In this document: positions 1 to 7,553 of the stretch, piece by piece | Position numbering within the stretch: position 1 is the stretch's first letter | Layout of the letters: each line of letters opens with the position of its first letter | NCBI GenBank assembly: GCA_003561215.1 | Contig: PWXG01000115.1 | Location: forward strand, 1-55,745 | Direction: 5' to 3' | Origin: Thermotogales bacterium | GTDB lineage: Bacteria > Thermotogota > Thermotogae > Petrotogales > Kosmotogaceae | DNA length: 55,745 nt | The notes under the pieces: generated by a model | The model's input: the letters and a program-made list of their open reading frames with translations, nothing else | What the model was told of the DNA's origin: nothing | Databases searched by the model: none | Position numbers and translations under genes: made by a program

Positions 1-822
1 GAGAATACTGCCGTTGGAAGTGGAAAGAGTTATCTTCAGATCTCCACCAGCATTCAGTCTCCCTTCCGCTCTTTCTCGAGTCAGTCTTTCTGCGGTGAAG
101 CTCAGGTCGGAGATCCTGACTTCTCCGTTTGATGTCTTCATAGCGATTCTCGCATCAGTTGTCGAGTGCAGATAGCATTCTATGTTTGCATTTGACGTCG
201 TCATATCGATCGTGCCGTGTTCAGGAACCAGGGTGTTTACATTGACACTTCCGTTGCTAGTCTTGATTTCACTGAAACCCGGGAGCAATTCAGTGCCCCA
301 TATAATGATCCCGGCATTTGATGTCCTCGCATCCAGTATCACGCGACCACCTTCGACGACTATCTTGCCGTTGCTCGATCTCAGGATCAGGGGACCGTCT
401 AGATCGGATACATCGATACGCCCGTTGGAAGTTTCAACTTGGAGCTCTTTGTTCAGCCCCTTGGGGATACTGATATTGAGGGATACTCCGAGACTGAAGA
501 CTGTTGGGGAAACGACAGAAGGTCTGGAAGCAACGATCTTCAAGATGTTGTCCGCTTTCTCCACTAACAAGGACGTGCCTTCAATGGCACGGACGAGCTC
601 ATTTCTGAAAAGTCCCCTTGCGATCTTCTCTCCCTCGACTCTTACGTAGTCACCTTCCCAGGAGGAGATCCTTACGGAACCATTGAAAGTGGAGACCTGG
701 ATGATCGAAGGGGTTTCCAGCCATTCACCTGAGATAACGGTCTCCTTGTAGTAGCTATCAGGACCACAGCCTAATGCCATAACCAAAGCAAGCGCGCCCA
801 GCATTCCTATACATGCGACCAT
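1..822 (-). CDS. DUF4097-type putative lipoprotein (3' end cut by window edge)
   Basis: The reverse strand reads as one open frame from 822 to the left edge. It starts with a hydrophobic stretch ending in ALGCG, which resembles a lipoprotein signal with the Cys as the lipidated residue. The rest is a run of short beta repeats built around T-S-N-G/A (KTSNGS, TTSNAN, KTSNGE, STSNGS), the hallmark of DUF4097 beta-helix proteins, which are usually secreted or membrane-anchored and of unknown function. The start is uncertain: ATG at 822 or ATG at 804. The second lies 2 nt after the stop of a 22-codon upstream reading frame. The C-terminus is missing from the window. Confidence 0.75.
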   Translation of the reverse strand, partial: MVACIGMLGALALVMALGCGPDSYYKETVISGEWLETPSIIQVSTFNGSVRISSWEGDYVRVEGEKIARGLFRNELVRAIEGTSLLVEKADNILKIVASRPSVVSPTVFSLGVSLNISIPKGLNKELQVETSNGRIDVSDLDGPLILRSSNGKIVVEGGRVILDARTSNAGIIIWGTELLPGFSEIKTSNGSVNVNTLVPEHGTIDMTTSNANIECYLHSTTDARIAMKTSNGEVRISDLSFTAERLTRERAEGRLNAGGDLKITLSTSNGSIL

Positions 823-875
823 TCCCTTTCTCGTCTGATCACCTCGACTTTGCTAAGACGATATGGAACAGGCAT
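807..875 (-). other. possible 22-codon leader ORF before the DUF4097 gene
   Basis: On the reverse strand a GGAGGG sequence stands 6 nt before an ATG that opens a 22-codon frame (MPVPYRLSKV...WSHV). The frame ends in TAG at 807-809, 2 nt before the ATG at 804. The spacing would suit translational coupling to the lipoprotein gene. The peptide resembles nothing I recognise and may be chance. Confidence 0.3.
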
Positions 876-983
876 TATCATCCCTCCAATACTATCATGA
901 CAGAATTGCACGAAGAGAGAAGCTGGGGAGAATGTCACCATGCTCATGGTGCAGAAGTTTTTTCGGAAAGAAAGGAATCTTGT

Positions 984-992
984 TGATATAAT
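984..992 (+). promoter_or_regulatory. extended -10 promoter (TGATATAAT)
   Basis: TGA-TATAAT is an extended -10 element about 33 nt upstream of the peptidase start, with no convincing -35 box. It would drive the long plus-strand run that begins with the M28-like peptidase gene and murA. Confidence 0.5.
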
Positions 993-1024
993 CGTCAGGA
1001 GAGTTACGAGGTACTCGTCGAGGG

Positions 1025-2764
1025 GTGAAGACACTGATTAGTGGTTCAAGGGTTGTCCAGCTTGTGAAGATGATTTCCGGATACAATAGGAATCCCGGGA
1101 GCTCGGACTACAGAGAAGTCCTCGGTAGAATAGAAGAGCATCTCGTTCAAGAAGGAGTAGAGAGCAAGTCTATCCGAAGGATTTCTTTCCCTGCTGACGG
1201 CAAACCCGTTACAAAGGCCATGATATCGACAGTGGGCTGGCAGCCTAACAAGGCATCGTTGTGGGTCACAAAGCCGGAGATGCGCTTTATAACATCTACC
1301 AGGACCGTGCCAATCTCGCTGCTCGTAGGAAGCTGCCCGAGCGGAGGTCCCCAGGAACTTGAGCTGGTGGAGTTTGTGGGTTCGGGAGACTATCGCGACA
1401 AGGCGGTGCTTGCAGAGGGCAACATGGACGAGGTATTTGAGACCGCCTGTGTTCAAGGCGGTGCCAGGTGCATTGTAATCTACAGCATGAGAAACCATTG
1501 TGAACAGATCGGCAGGACCCCCGAGATGCTGATGAGCGCGACGAATTTTCTTAGACTCAAGCATGACAGGGAATCTTCGACACTTGGTGTTTTCGGGTTT
1601 TCTGTTGATTACGGTGCTTTTCTTTTCCTTCGTGATCTTGTTAGGGACGGAGAAACCAAAGTTTGTGCCGAAGTCGACTCATTGATTGATGGTAATGCTT
1701 CTTCTGAAGTCATGGAAATTGACCTCACAGGAGGAGCGAGAAGCTGCTATTCGATGATAACCTCGCACCTTTGCCACGGATCACCGGGTGCCAACGATAA
1801 TGCAAGCGGAGCCGCGCTTGCTGTGGAGATTGCCATTGTGCTTTCCAGGGAATCTTTGCCTCCTCCCGTAAGAATCGTACTGGTGCCCGAGTATATGGGA
1901 AGTGTTCCGTACGCCATTGAGCTGAAAAGACAGCAAGCACTTCCGAAGGTTGCCATCAATCTGGACATGGTCGGAGAAGACCAGGACCAGACAGGTTCAA
2001 GTTTGTTCTTGAGCGAGTCTCCACCCGTGCTCAACCAGCGTTTCGACAATGTGCTTTTTTACAATCTGATGAAAAGAGTTCCGAAATTCGACTCGATACC
2101 GTTAAGAAGACTCTACAAGATCCCCTTTTCTGCCGGTTCAGATCACTGTGCATTTCTACTTCTAGGCGTGCCAACTCCATTTATCGGGCACCTTCCTGAC
2201 AGGTATTACCATACGGATCTGGACACGCCTGACAAGTGTGACCCCGATGAAATAGAGTGGATCGGAGAAGCAGTGATTCAGAGCTTGAAGGATTTTGATT
2301 GTGAATCGAGCGAGCTATCAAGATATTTAAAGTCCAGACAGCTTGGTGACTTTTCGTACCTGTGCGAGAAGATCAAAGGAGGAACGTTCAGCAATCAACT
2401 CCTGAACCTTCTCGCCAAAACACATGAGATTCCTGCGACGTTATTATCTGTTCTTTGTTCGGAGGATTATTCTGAATCAGTTTATGAGCGGATTAGTCCA
2501 GTATTTGAGAGTTCTATAGGGTTTGAGTGGATTTCTTCTTTACCCGGGGAAGAGTGGGATGATTTTGGGAACAAAGCGACACTTGGAGAGTTTGTTAACA
2601 TAGTAGCCGCTGTTACGAGAAATCGAAGTGCCATTGAACAGCTTGCAGCCGGGTATTATTCGCTGGAACGTGAACAAGTCAGTAAGTTCGTCTCGTTTTT
2701 GGTGAGATCGGGTCTTCTTGAGTCTGGGGGTGTACAGAATGAGTCAGATCGTAGTCACAGGTGA
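1025..2764 (+). CDS. M28-family metallopeptidase (aminopeptidase-like)
   Basis: This 579-residue protein has the zinc ligand pattern of peptidase clan MH. H251 precedes PGANDNASG (D258), a glutamate follows in VPEYMG (E289), D314 lies in NLDMVGE, and H396 in HTDLDTPDKCDPDE. These match the two-zinc aminopeptidase site. An N-terminal segment of about 230 residues precedes the catalytic part, as in DUF4910-like members, and about 160 residues follow it. No signal peptide is evident, so it probably acts in the cytoplasm; the substrate is unknown. The start is GTG after a weak GAGG. It overlaps murA by 26 nt, indicating co-transcription. Confidence 0.8.
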   Translation: MKTLISGSRVVQLVKMISGYNRNPGSSDYREVLGRIEEHLVQEGVESKSIRRISFPADGKPVTKAMISTVGWQPNKASLWVTKPEMRFITSTRTVPISLLVGSCPSGGPQELELVEFVGSGDYRDKAVLAEGNMDEVFETACVQGGARCIVIYSMRNHCEQIGRTPEMLMSATNFLRLKHDRESSTLGVFGFSVDYGAFLFLRDLVRDGETKVCAEVDSLIDGNASSEVMEIDLTGGARSCYSMITSHLCHGSPGANDNASGAALAVEIAIVLSRESLPPPVRIVLVPEYMGSVPYAIELKRQQALPKVAINLDMVGEDQDQTGSSLFLSESPPVLNQRFDNVLFYNLMKRVPKFDSIPLRRLYKIPFSAGSDHCAFLLLGVPTPFIGHLPDRYYHTDLDTPDKCDPDEIEWIGEAVIQSLKDFDCESSELSRYLKSRQLGDFSYLCEKIKGGTFSNQLLNLLAKTHEIPATLLSVLCSEDYSESVYERISPVFESSIGFEWISSLPGEEWDDFGNKATLGEFVNIVAAVTRNRSAIEQLAAGYYSLEREQVSKFVSFLVRSGLLESGGVQNESDRSHR

Positions 2765-4007
2765 AACTAGCCTGCGTGGAAAGATAACCGTAAGTGGGTC
2801 CAAGAACTCGGCCCTACCCATTCTAGCTGCATCAATAATGATTGATGAAACGGTAGTTCTGGAGAATGTGCCAGAACTGAGAGACGTTTTCACAATGCTT
2901 TCGATCCTTCAGAGAATTGGAAGAAAGGTGAGTTTTAACGGCAATACCGTTACTATCGAGCCCGGAGAAATTGTTGTGGGAAACATTCCGTATGAGCTGA
3001 TCGGGAAGATGCGGGCATCTTTCAACTTGCTCGGTCCACTGGCGATGAGATGCGGTTGGGCAAAGGTTGGAAAACCCGGTGGCTGCAACATCGGTCATCG
3101 TCCAGTCGATTATCATCTTCGAGGTCTGAGAAAACTGGGACTTAAGATAAGCGAAGAACACGGAGACGTTGTGGCTGCATCTCCACGTTCATTCGAGCCT
3201 CTCATACACTACAGGTTGCCGTTTCCAAGCGTAGGCGCAACCGAGCAGCTGATGACTGTGGCATCTCTCATGAAGGGAAGTCGGGTAGTTATTGATAATG
3301 CAGCCAGAGAGCCGGAGGTCCACGACCTTGCCGGTTTTCTTAACAGCTGCGGAGCAGAGGTGAAAGGAGCAGGAACCTCTGTTATTGAGATCAACGGAAA
3401 GTCAGACCTCTGCGGGACAAATTACAGGATAATTCCTGACAGGATTGAAGCAGGTACCTATCTCTTTGCGGGATTGGCTACTCGCGGAGATGTGACGGTC
3501 GAAGCAGTCATACCTGAAGACCTTTCAGCACCGTTGCAGATCATGAGTGAAATCGGAGCAGAGATCAAGGTGTCTGAAGATCAGATCAGGCTGATTGCCT
3601 GTGACTCACTCAAGTCGACAAATGTTTCTGCTGAACCCTTCCCTGGTTTTCCTACGGATCTGCAGCCTCTGCTTACTGTTACACTTTCCACGGCCAGGGG
3701 AGAGTCTATTGTTGAAGAAGGAGTTTTTGAGAACCGCTTCTCGTATGTCGATGAGCTGAACCGTATGGGAGCAGACGTGAAGGTCAAAAACCGGAAAGCA
3801 TTCATCAATGGTGTTGCAAGACTCAGTGGTGCAGAAATCAAGGCTCCGGACATACGCGCAACTGCTGCCCTCATAGTTGCTGGGCTTGTTTCAGAAGGAG
3901 AGACTATCATCCATGAAGCTGCACACATATTCAGGGGTTATGAGAGAATTCAGACGAAACTCAAGGATTTGGGAGCTGTGGTGAAGATTTTTCCCGATGA
4001 AGACTGA
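2739..4007 (+). CDS. murA: UDP-N-acetylglucosamine 1-carboxyvinyltransferase
   Basis: MurA transfers enolpyruvate from PEP to UDP-GlcNAc, the first committed step of peptidoglycan synthesis in the cytoplasm. The N-terminal GSKNSALP is the substrate-binding motif, and the loop PGGCNIGHRPVD carries the catalytic Cys116 (E. coli Cys115). FPGFPTDLQP and the C-terminal RGYERI also fit the EPT-synthase fold. Length 422 residues is normal. An upstream TTG at 2718 is in frame, but the ATG at 2739 sits 6-7 nt after GGGGGTG and is preferred. The Cys form predicts fosfomycin sensitivity at the target level, which is inference from the family. Confidence 0.96.
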   Translation: MSQIVVTGETSLRGKITVSGSKNSALPILAASIMIDETVVLENVPELRDVFTMLSILQRIGRKVSFNGNTVTIEPGEIVVGNIPYELIGKMRASFNLLGPLAMRCGWAKVGKPGGCNIGHRPVDYHLRGLRKLGLKISEEHGDVVAASPRSFEPLIHYRLPFPSVGATEQLMTVASLMKGSRVVIDNAAREPEVHDLAGFLNSCGAEVKGAGTSVIEINGKSDLCGTNYRIIPDRIEAGTYLFAGLATRGDVTVEAVIPEDLSAPLQIMSEIGAEIKVSEDQIRLIACDSLKSTNVSAEPFPGFPTDLQPLLTVTLSTARGESIVEEGVFENRFSYVDELNRMGADVKVKNRKAFINGVARLSGAEIKAPDIRATAALIVAGLVSEGETIIHEAAHIFRGYERIQTKLKDLGAVVKIFPDED

Positions 4008-4020
4008 AGGAGAATGACTC

Positions 4021-4956
4021 ATGCAGGGATGCGAGAAAATCGTTCATATTGACAGGGCACTGTCAGTGCTTGAGCCGATGCTACAAGCCTGTTGTCTCTG
4101 TCCCAGGATGTGCAAGGTCGATAGGAACAGCTCAGCCGGCTTTTGCCGGCAGAGTGTACTTCCAAGAGTTTCTTCAGCGCTGCTGCATTTTGGTGAAGAG
4201 CCGCCGCTTGTAAAGAGTGGAGGTTCGGGGACTGTCTTCTTCAGTGGCTGTTCAATGAGGTGTGTTTACTGTCAGAATTTCGCGATCAGCCAGAAGAACA
4301 ACGGTAGAGACATTTCAGCTGCTTCACTGTCAGATGTCTTTTTGGCATTGCAGGATGATGGAGCGGAGAATATAAACTTGGTAACTCCGACGGCGCATCT
4401 TCCGGGGATTCTCCGAGCATTGAGGGTGTCATTTAAGGAAGGTCTTGGTATTCCGATAGTGTACAACACGAGCAGCTATGAGAGGCCAGAGATAATCGAG
4501 CAACTTGAAGGCATCGTTGACATTTATCTTGCTGATATAAGGTACACCGATGATGACAAGGGAGAAAGCTATTCTGGAGTTCGTGGCTACTGGACCGTTG
4601 CCAGCAGCGCGATAAAGGAAATGCACAGACAGGTGGGAGCATTCAAGGAAGGGCGACACGACGGTTCCAGGGGACTGATTATCCGGCACCTTGTCTTGCC
4701 CAATGGCATATCGGGCACTGAGCAAATGGCGGAGTTTATTGCGTATGAGCTTTCTTCGTCTGTCCCTGTATCTCTTATGTCTCAGTACAGACCTGTTTTT
4801 AACGCGAGGCATTTCCCCGAGATATCAAAAAGGATAACGGATGAGGAGTACAAACAGGCGCTCGTGCAACTTGAGATATACAATATTATCGGCTGGTTCC
4901 AGCACTTCTCAGGATTTGAGGAAGACAGAGTCAGGCCGATCAGGAGGCGAGGATGA
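4021..4956 (+). CDS. PflX-like radical SAM iron-sulfur protein
   Basis: The 311-residue protein has the radical SAM CxxxCxxC site (C77, C81, C84 in FSGCSMRCVYCQN), which binds a 4Fe-4S cluster and S-adenosylmethionine. An N-terminal cysteine set (C24, C25, C27, C31, C42) may hold a second cluster. This layout is that of the COG1313/PflX group, annotated as relatives of pyruvate-formate-lyase activating enzyme but with no settled substrate. No glycyl radical enzyme lies nearby. It follows murA by 13 nt, and its stop codon overlaps the mnhE start (ATGA), so it is in the same operon. Confidence 0.85.
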   Translation: MQGCEKIVHIDRALSVLEPMLQACCLCPRMCKVDRNSSAGFCRQSVLPRVSSALLHFGEEPPLVKSGGSGTVFFSGCSMRCVYCQNFAISQKNNGRDISAASLSDVFLALQDDGAENINLVTPTAHLPGILRALRVSFKEGLGIPIVYNTSSYERPEIIEQLEGIVDIYLADIRYTDDDKGESYSGVRGYWTVASSAIKEMHRQVGAFKEGRHDGSRGLIIRHLVLPNGISGTEQMAEFIAYELSSSVPVSLMSQYRPVFNARHFPEISKRITDEEYKQALVQLEIYNIIGWFQHFSGFEEDRVRPIRRRG

Positions 4957-5312
4957 TTTTTCTGCTTTCGTTCTTGATGTGGTGTGCACTCAGTGATTTG
5001 TTGACACCGGAAGGCATTGTAGTTGCCCTGTTTGTATCACTGATCGCAGAGTTGATTTCAAGGAAAATTATGCCTGGAGGTATACGATTGAAAGCGATGA
5101 TTCGTATACTTTCTGCGTTCCCACGGGCTTTTTATGCAGGTTCAAAGCTTGCTTTCTCAAAACCTCTCTTTACTTCCAGAGAAAGAAGTGTGCCTTCAGA
5201 TCGCATAGGAGAGTTTGCTGAAGTTGTTTCTACAACAATGACGCCAGACGAGATAGTAGTTTTTGAAGAAGGCGAGAAGCTGATAATTCACGGAGTCGAG
5301 AAGTGGCGTTAG
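4953..5312 (+). CDS. mnhE: Na+/H+ antiporter subunit E (MnhE/MrpE/MbhA-like)
   Basis: The small membrane protein (119 residues) has two N-terminal hydrophobic segments and a cytoplasmic-like tail. The features SKPLF, a conserved region ending VVSTTMTPDEIVV, and the tail LIIHGVEKW match MrpE. MrpE is a structural subunit of Mrp antiporters, which exchange Na+ for H+ across the inner membrane. It is shorter than classical MrpE (about 160 residues), in keeping with the MbhA type. It overlaps the gene before by 4 nt and mnhF by 10 nt. Confidence 0.85.
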   Translation: MIFLLSFLMWCALSDLLTPEGIVVALFVSLIAELISRKIMPGGIRLKAMIRILSAFPRAFYAGSKLAFSKPLFTSRERSVPSDRIGEFAEVVSTTMTPDEIVVFEEGEKLIIHGVEKWR

Positions 5313-5554
5313 CAGTTACAGCTATACTGGCAGCAGGGATTTCCTCGATCATTCTGGCACTGTATGCCAGAAAGGATGACTCATGGCGCCTTGTAGTTGC
5401 TTATTCTTCAATTGTTACCAAGGTCTCCATCTCTCTGTTGTTTATGAAAGCCGCTTTTGACATCAGGTTCTTTGCAGAAATGATAATCATTTTCTTGTTA
5501 CTAAGCGGCGGGGGAGCAATTATTGCAGTCTACTTTCTCGGGGTGGAGAAATGA
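5303..5554 (+). CDS. mnhF: Na+/H+ antiporter subunit F (MnhF/MrpF/MbhB-like)
   Basis: The 83-residue protein consists of three hydrophobic helices and little else, the pattern and length of MrpF. It starts with GTG 7 nt after GGAG and overlaps mnhE by 10 nt and mnhG by 4 nt. Its place between the E and G subunits is the strongest support. Confidence 0.82.
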   Translation: MALAVTAILAAGISSIILALYARKDDSWRLVVAYSSIVTKVSISLLFMKAAFDIRFFAEMIIIFLLLSGGGAIIAVYFLGVEK

Positions 5555-5823
5555 GCATTATTGGAACGGTTCTTTTTGTCTTTGGTATTGGTTTAATGAT
5601 AATTGGAACGATCAGGGCTGTAAAGGCGAAAACCCTGATAATTGCGCTACACTTTCTTGGAGTTTCAGACACTGTGGGGTTGGGTCTCATGGTAATCTCA
5701 GCAACTCTGCTCGGACTTGTCAGTCTTCAGGCCGGATTCTTTCTTTTTCTAGCACTGATTGTAAGTGGTCCTCTGGTTACTCATGTAACAGCCAGAGCGT
5801 ACCTGAGATCAAGGAGGAGATGA
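5551..5823 (+). CDS. mnhG: Na+/H+ antiporter subunit G (MnhG/MrpG/MbhC-like)
   Basis: The 90-residue protein has three membrane helices. It carries the ALHFLGVSDTVG region and the GPLVTHVTARAYLRS motif (GPxxxHxxxRAA in relatives), both typical of MrpG. It overlaps mnhF by an ATGA junction. Confidence 0.87.
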   Translation: MSIIGTVLFVFGIGLMIIGTIRAVKAKTLIIALHFLGVSDTVGLGLMVISATLLGLVSLQAGFFLFLALIVSGPLVTHVTARAYLRSRRR

Positions 5824-5824
5824 C

Positions 5825-6520
5825 TTGGTCTTTGCTATCACTAGTCTGGGAATGCTCTTTGTTGTTTCCAGCGTACTTGCCCTGAAGTCATCGAGCTCCT
5901 TCAACGCCGTGATATGGTTTGGTATAGTAGGTTTCATGGCATCGGCTATCATGTTTCTCGCTGGAGCTCCAGAGGTTGCTCTAACGCAGATAACCGTAGG
6001 GGTGGTTCTGGTAGTGCTAGTTTACATGATGGCCATAAGAAAACAACGCCGTGTAAGACTGGGGTACATACGAAGACACCTGATGATAGAAGAAAGTGCA
6101 GAAGGACTCACCGGCGTCGAATGGGATCTACTGAGTAAGATCGATGAGAAGGAAGGTTATGATGTTGATGCCGCTGTTTTTGATGACCTCAAGTCTGCAG
6201 TAAAAGCTTTGAAGACCGGACATGTAGATGTTGTATGCGGTGGAATTACCGATGACAGCGTAACTCAAGAGGAAGGGATAATCGTAGTTCCTTACCTTAC
6301 TTCCAGCAAGTATGAGTTCTTGGGCGAAATCGTTGACTATCTGAAAATGAAAGAGCTCGCTCAAAAGAATCCTTCTATCAAGGCCGTGCCGGTTACGGAA
6401 ACGGACTTTGTCTTTCTTCTTTCCGAGTCTTCCAAAGATATCAGGGCTTTCTTTGCGGAGGATTTGAGAATCCTTGCTGAAACTGGCGAACTCGAGAAGG
6501 TTGTGAGCAAATACTTATGA
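5825..6520 (+). CDS. MbhD/MrpA C-terminal-like antiporter subunit fused to a half solute-binding (SBP_bac_3-like) domain
   Basis: Residues 1-72 hold three membrane helices with the GAPEVALTQITVG motif of DUF4040/MbhD (the C-terminal part of MrpA). A basic stretch (RKQRRVRLGYIRRH) follows, and then about 140 soluble residues. Residues 94-165 match lobe 1 of family 3 solute-binding proteins (GVEWDLLSKIDEKEGYDV, then LKTGHVDVVCGGIT, then PYL). Residues 192-231 match its returning end (ELEKVVSKYL). Lobe 2 is reduced to about 25-35 residues, and the ligand-binding Arg that normally follows the G-I-T motif is replaced (TDDSVTQEE). The basic stretch suggests the soluble part lies in the cytoplasm. 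TTG start, 5-6 nt after GGAGGAG. Confidence 0.8.
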   Translation: MVFAITSLGMLFVVSSVLALKSSSSFNAVIWFGIVGFMASAIMFLAGAPEVALTQITVGVVLVVLVYMMAIRKQRRVRLGYIRRHLMIEESAEGLTGVEWDLLSKIDEKEGYDVDAAVFDDLKSAVKALKTGHVDVVCGGITDDSVTQEEGIIVVPYLTSSKYEFLGEIVDYLKMKELAQKNPSIKAVPVTETDFVFLLSESSKDIRAFFAEDLRILAETGELEKVVSKYL

Positions 6521-7197
6521 GGTCGTTTCTTATAGCAGTTCTTATTGGTTACTGTTTTCTAATTATCTCAGTTGGTGCTTGGGAAAACATGAAGGCAAGG
6601 GACGAGAATCCGATTAGAGAGATTTCGATGCGTGTCAACGTACCAAATACAGTTACCGCTGTTTATCTGCAGGTAAGGGTCTACGATACTCTCTTCGAAA
6701 TCGTCTTATTTACCCTAGTCGGTATCTCAGTAACTCTCATGCTAAAGTCTGAACCGGTTCATGAACAGCACGAACAAACAATAATAACATCTGCAACTGT
6801 TTATGGAAGCCTTGTTGCAGTGCTTTCAGTGACTGCTTTTTCGTACGTTGTGCTTAACGGTCATCTCACGCCTGGAGGAGGTTTTGCCGGTGGTGTTATC
6901 CTGGCAAGCGGAATAGCTCTTTATGGAATAACTTCAGGTTTCATGAGAGTGTACAAACACTACCAATGGCTCAGATTTGGGTTTCTTGAGGGCCTCACCT
7001 TCTTCATTATCGTTTTCATCATGACTCTTGGTTCCGTTATTCCTGGTGCACTTGAAAAACTCAACCAGGGGCAGGTATACGGTGCCCTCTTCAGCGGCGG
7101 AGTTATTCCCTTGCTGAATATTCTTGTCGGAATAAAGGTTTATGCAGCGTCCTGGAAAATGGCTGCAGAATTTATCGCAAGGAGGGGCCCCCTCTGA
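6517..7197 (+). CDS. mnhB: MbhE-MrpB fusion subunit of Mrp-type antiporter
   Basis: The first about 85 residues, with an N-terminal helix, a VYLQVRVYDTLFEIVLF segment and a second helix, resemble MbhE (the last part of MrpA). From about residue 95 the protein is MrpB-like, with the signature LTPGGGFAGGVILASG and four helices. Subunits that are separate MbhE and MbhF in Pyrococcus Mbh are thus joined here. The ATG overlaps the stop of the gene before it (ATGA). Confidence 0.85.
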   Translation: MRSFLIAVLIGYCFLIISVGAWENMKARDENPIREISMRVNVPNTVTAVYLQVRVYDTLFEIVLFTLVGISVTLMLKSEPVHEQHEQTIITSATVYGSLVAVLSVTAFSYVVLNGHLTPGGGFAGGVILASGIALYGITSGFMRVYKHYQWLRFGFLEGLTFFIIVFIMTLGSVIPGALEKLNQGQVYGALFSGGVIPLLNILVGIKVYAASWKMAAEFIARRGPL

Positions 7198-7205
7198 TTT
7201 TTCGT

Positions 7206-7553
7206 ATGGTGATCTATATCTCGTTTCTTGCGGCGGCGATTGGCATTTACGGGATGATAGTCTGCAGAAATATGATAAGAAAGGTAATATCATTGGGAAT
7301 ACTGGAAACAGGGACAACCATGTTCTTTGTTGGAGTTTCAGCTGCGACTGGTCTCACAGCACCTGTTGTTCCAGGCTTGGACAATCTTGGTTCGAGCTTT
7401 GCAGATCCCGTTCCTCAGGCACTGATTATCACGGGCATTGTTATAAACTTCTCGATTCTTTGTTTGCTTTTGGTTTTCACCATTATGCTAATGAACAGGT
7501 ATCACACTATTGATGTGAACACGATAGAGAAGATACTGGAGAAGGAGGAATAA
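7206..7553 (+). CDS. mnhC: Na+/H+ antiporter subunit C (MnhC/MrpC, NuoK-like)
   Basis: Three membrane helices in 115 residues, with DPVPQALIITGIVINFS in helix 3, identify MrpC, the homologue of NuoK of complex I. The annotated ATG at 7206 lies 20 nt from the only good ribosome-binding site (AAGGAGG, 7179-7185). In-frame CTG 7194 (8 nt spacing) or ATT 7197 (11 nt) fit better, so the real start may be non-standard and add three or four residues. The stop overlaps the mnhD start. Confidence 0.87.
   Translation: MVIYISFLAAAIGIYGMIVCRNMIRKVISLGILETGTTMFFVGVSAATGLTAPVVPGLDNLGSSFADPVPQALIITGIVINFSILCLLLVFTIMLMNRYHTIDVNTIEKILEKEE

Noticed and set aside
182-649. Plus-strand open frame of 155 codons
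   Set aside because: It is antisense to the DUF4097 frame, whose T-S-N-G repeats are clear on the minus strand; the plus-strand product has no recognisable feature or ribosome-binding site.
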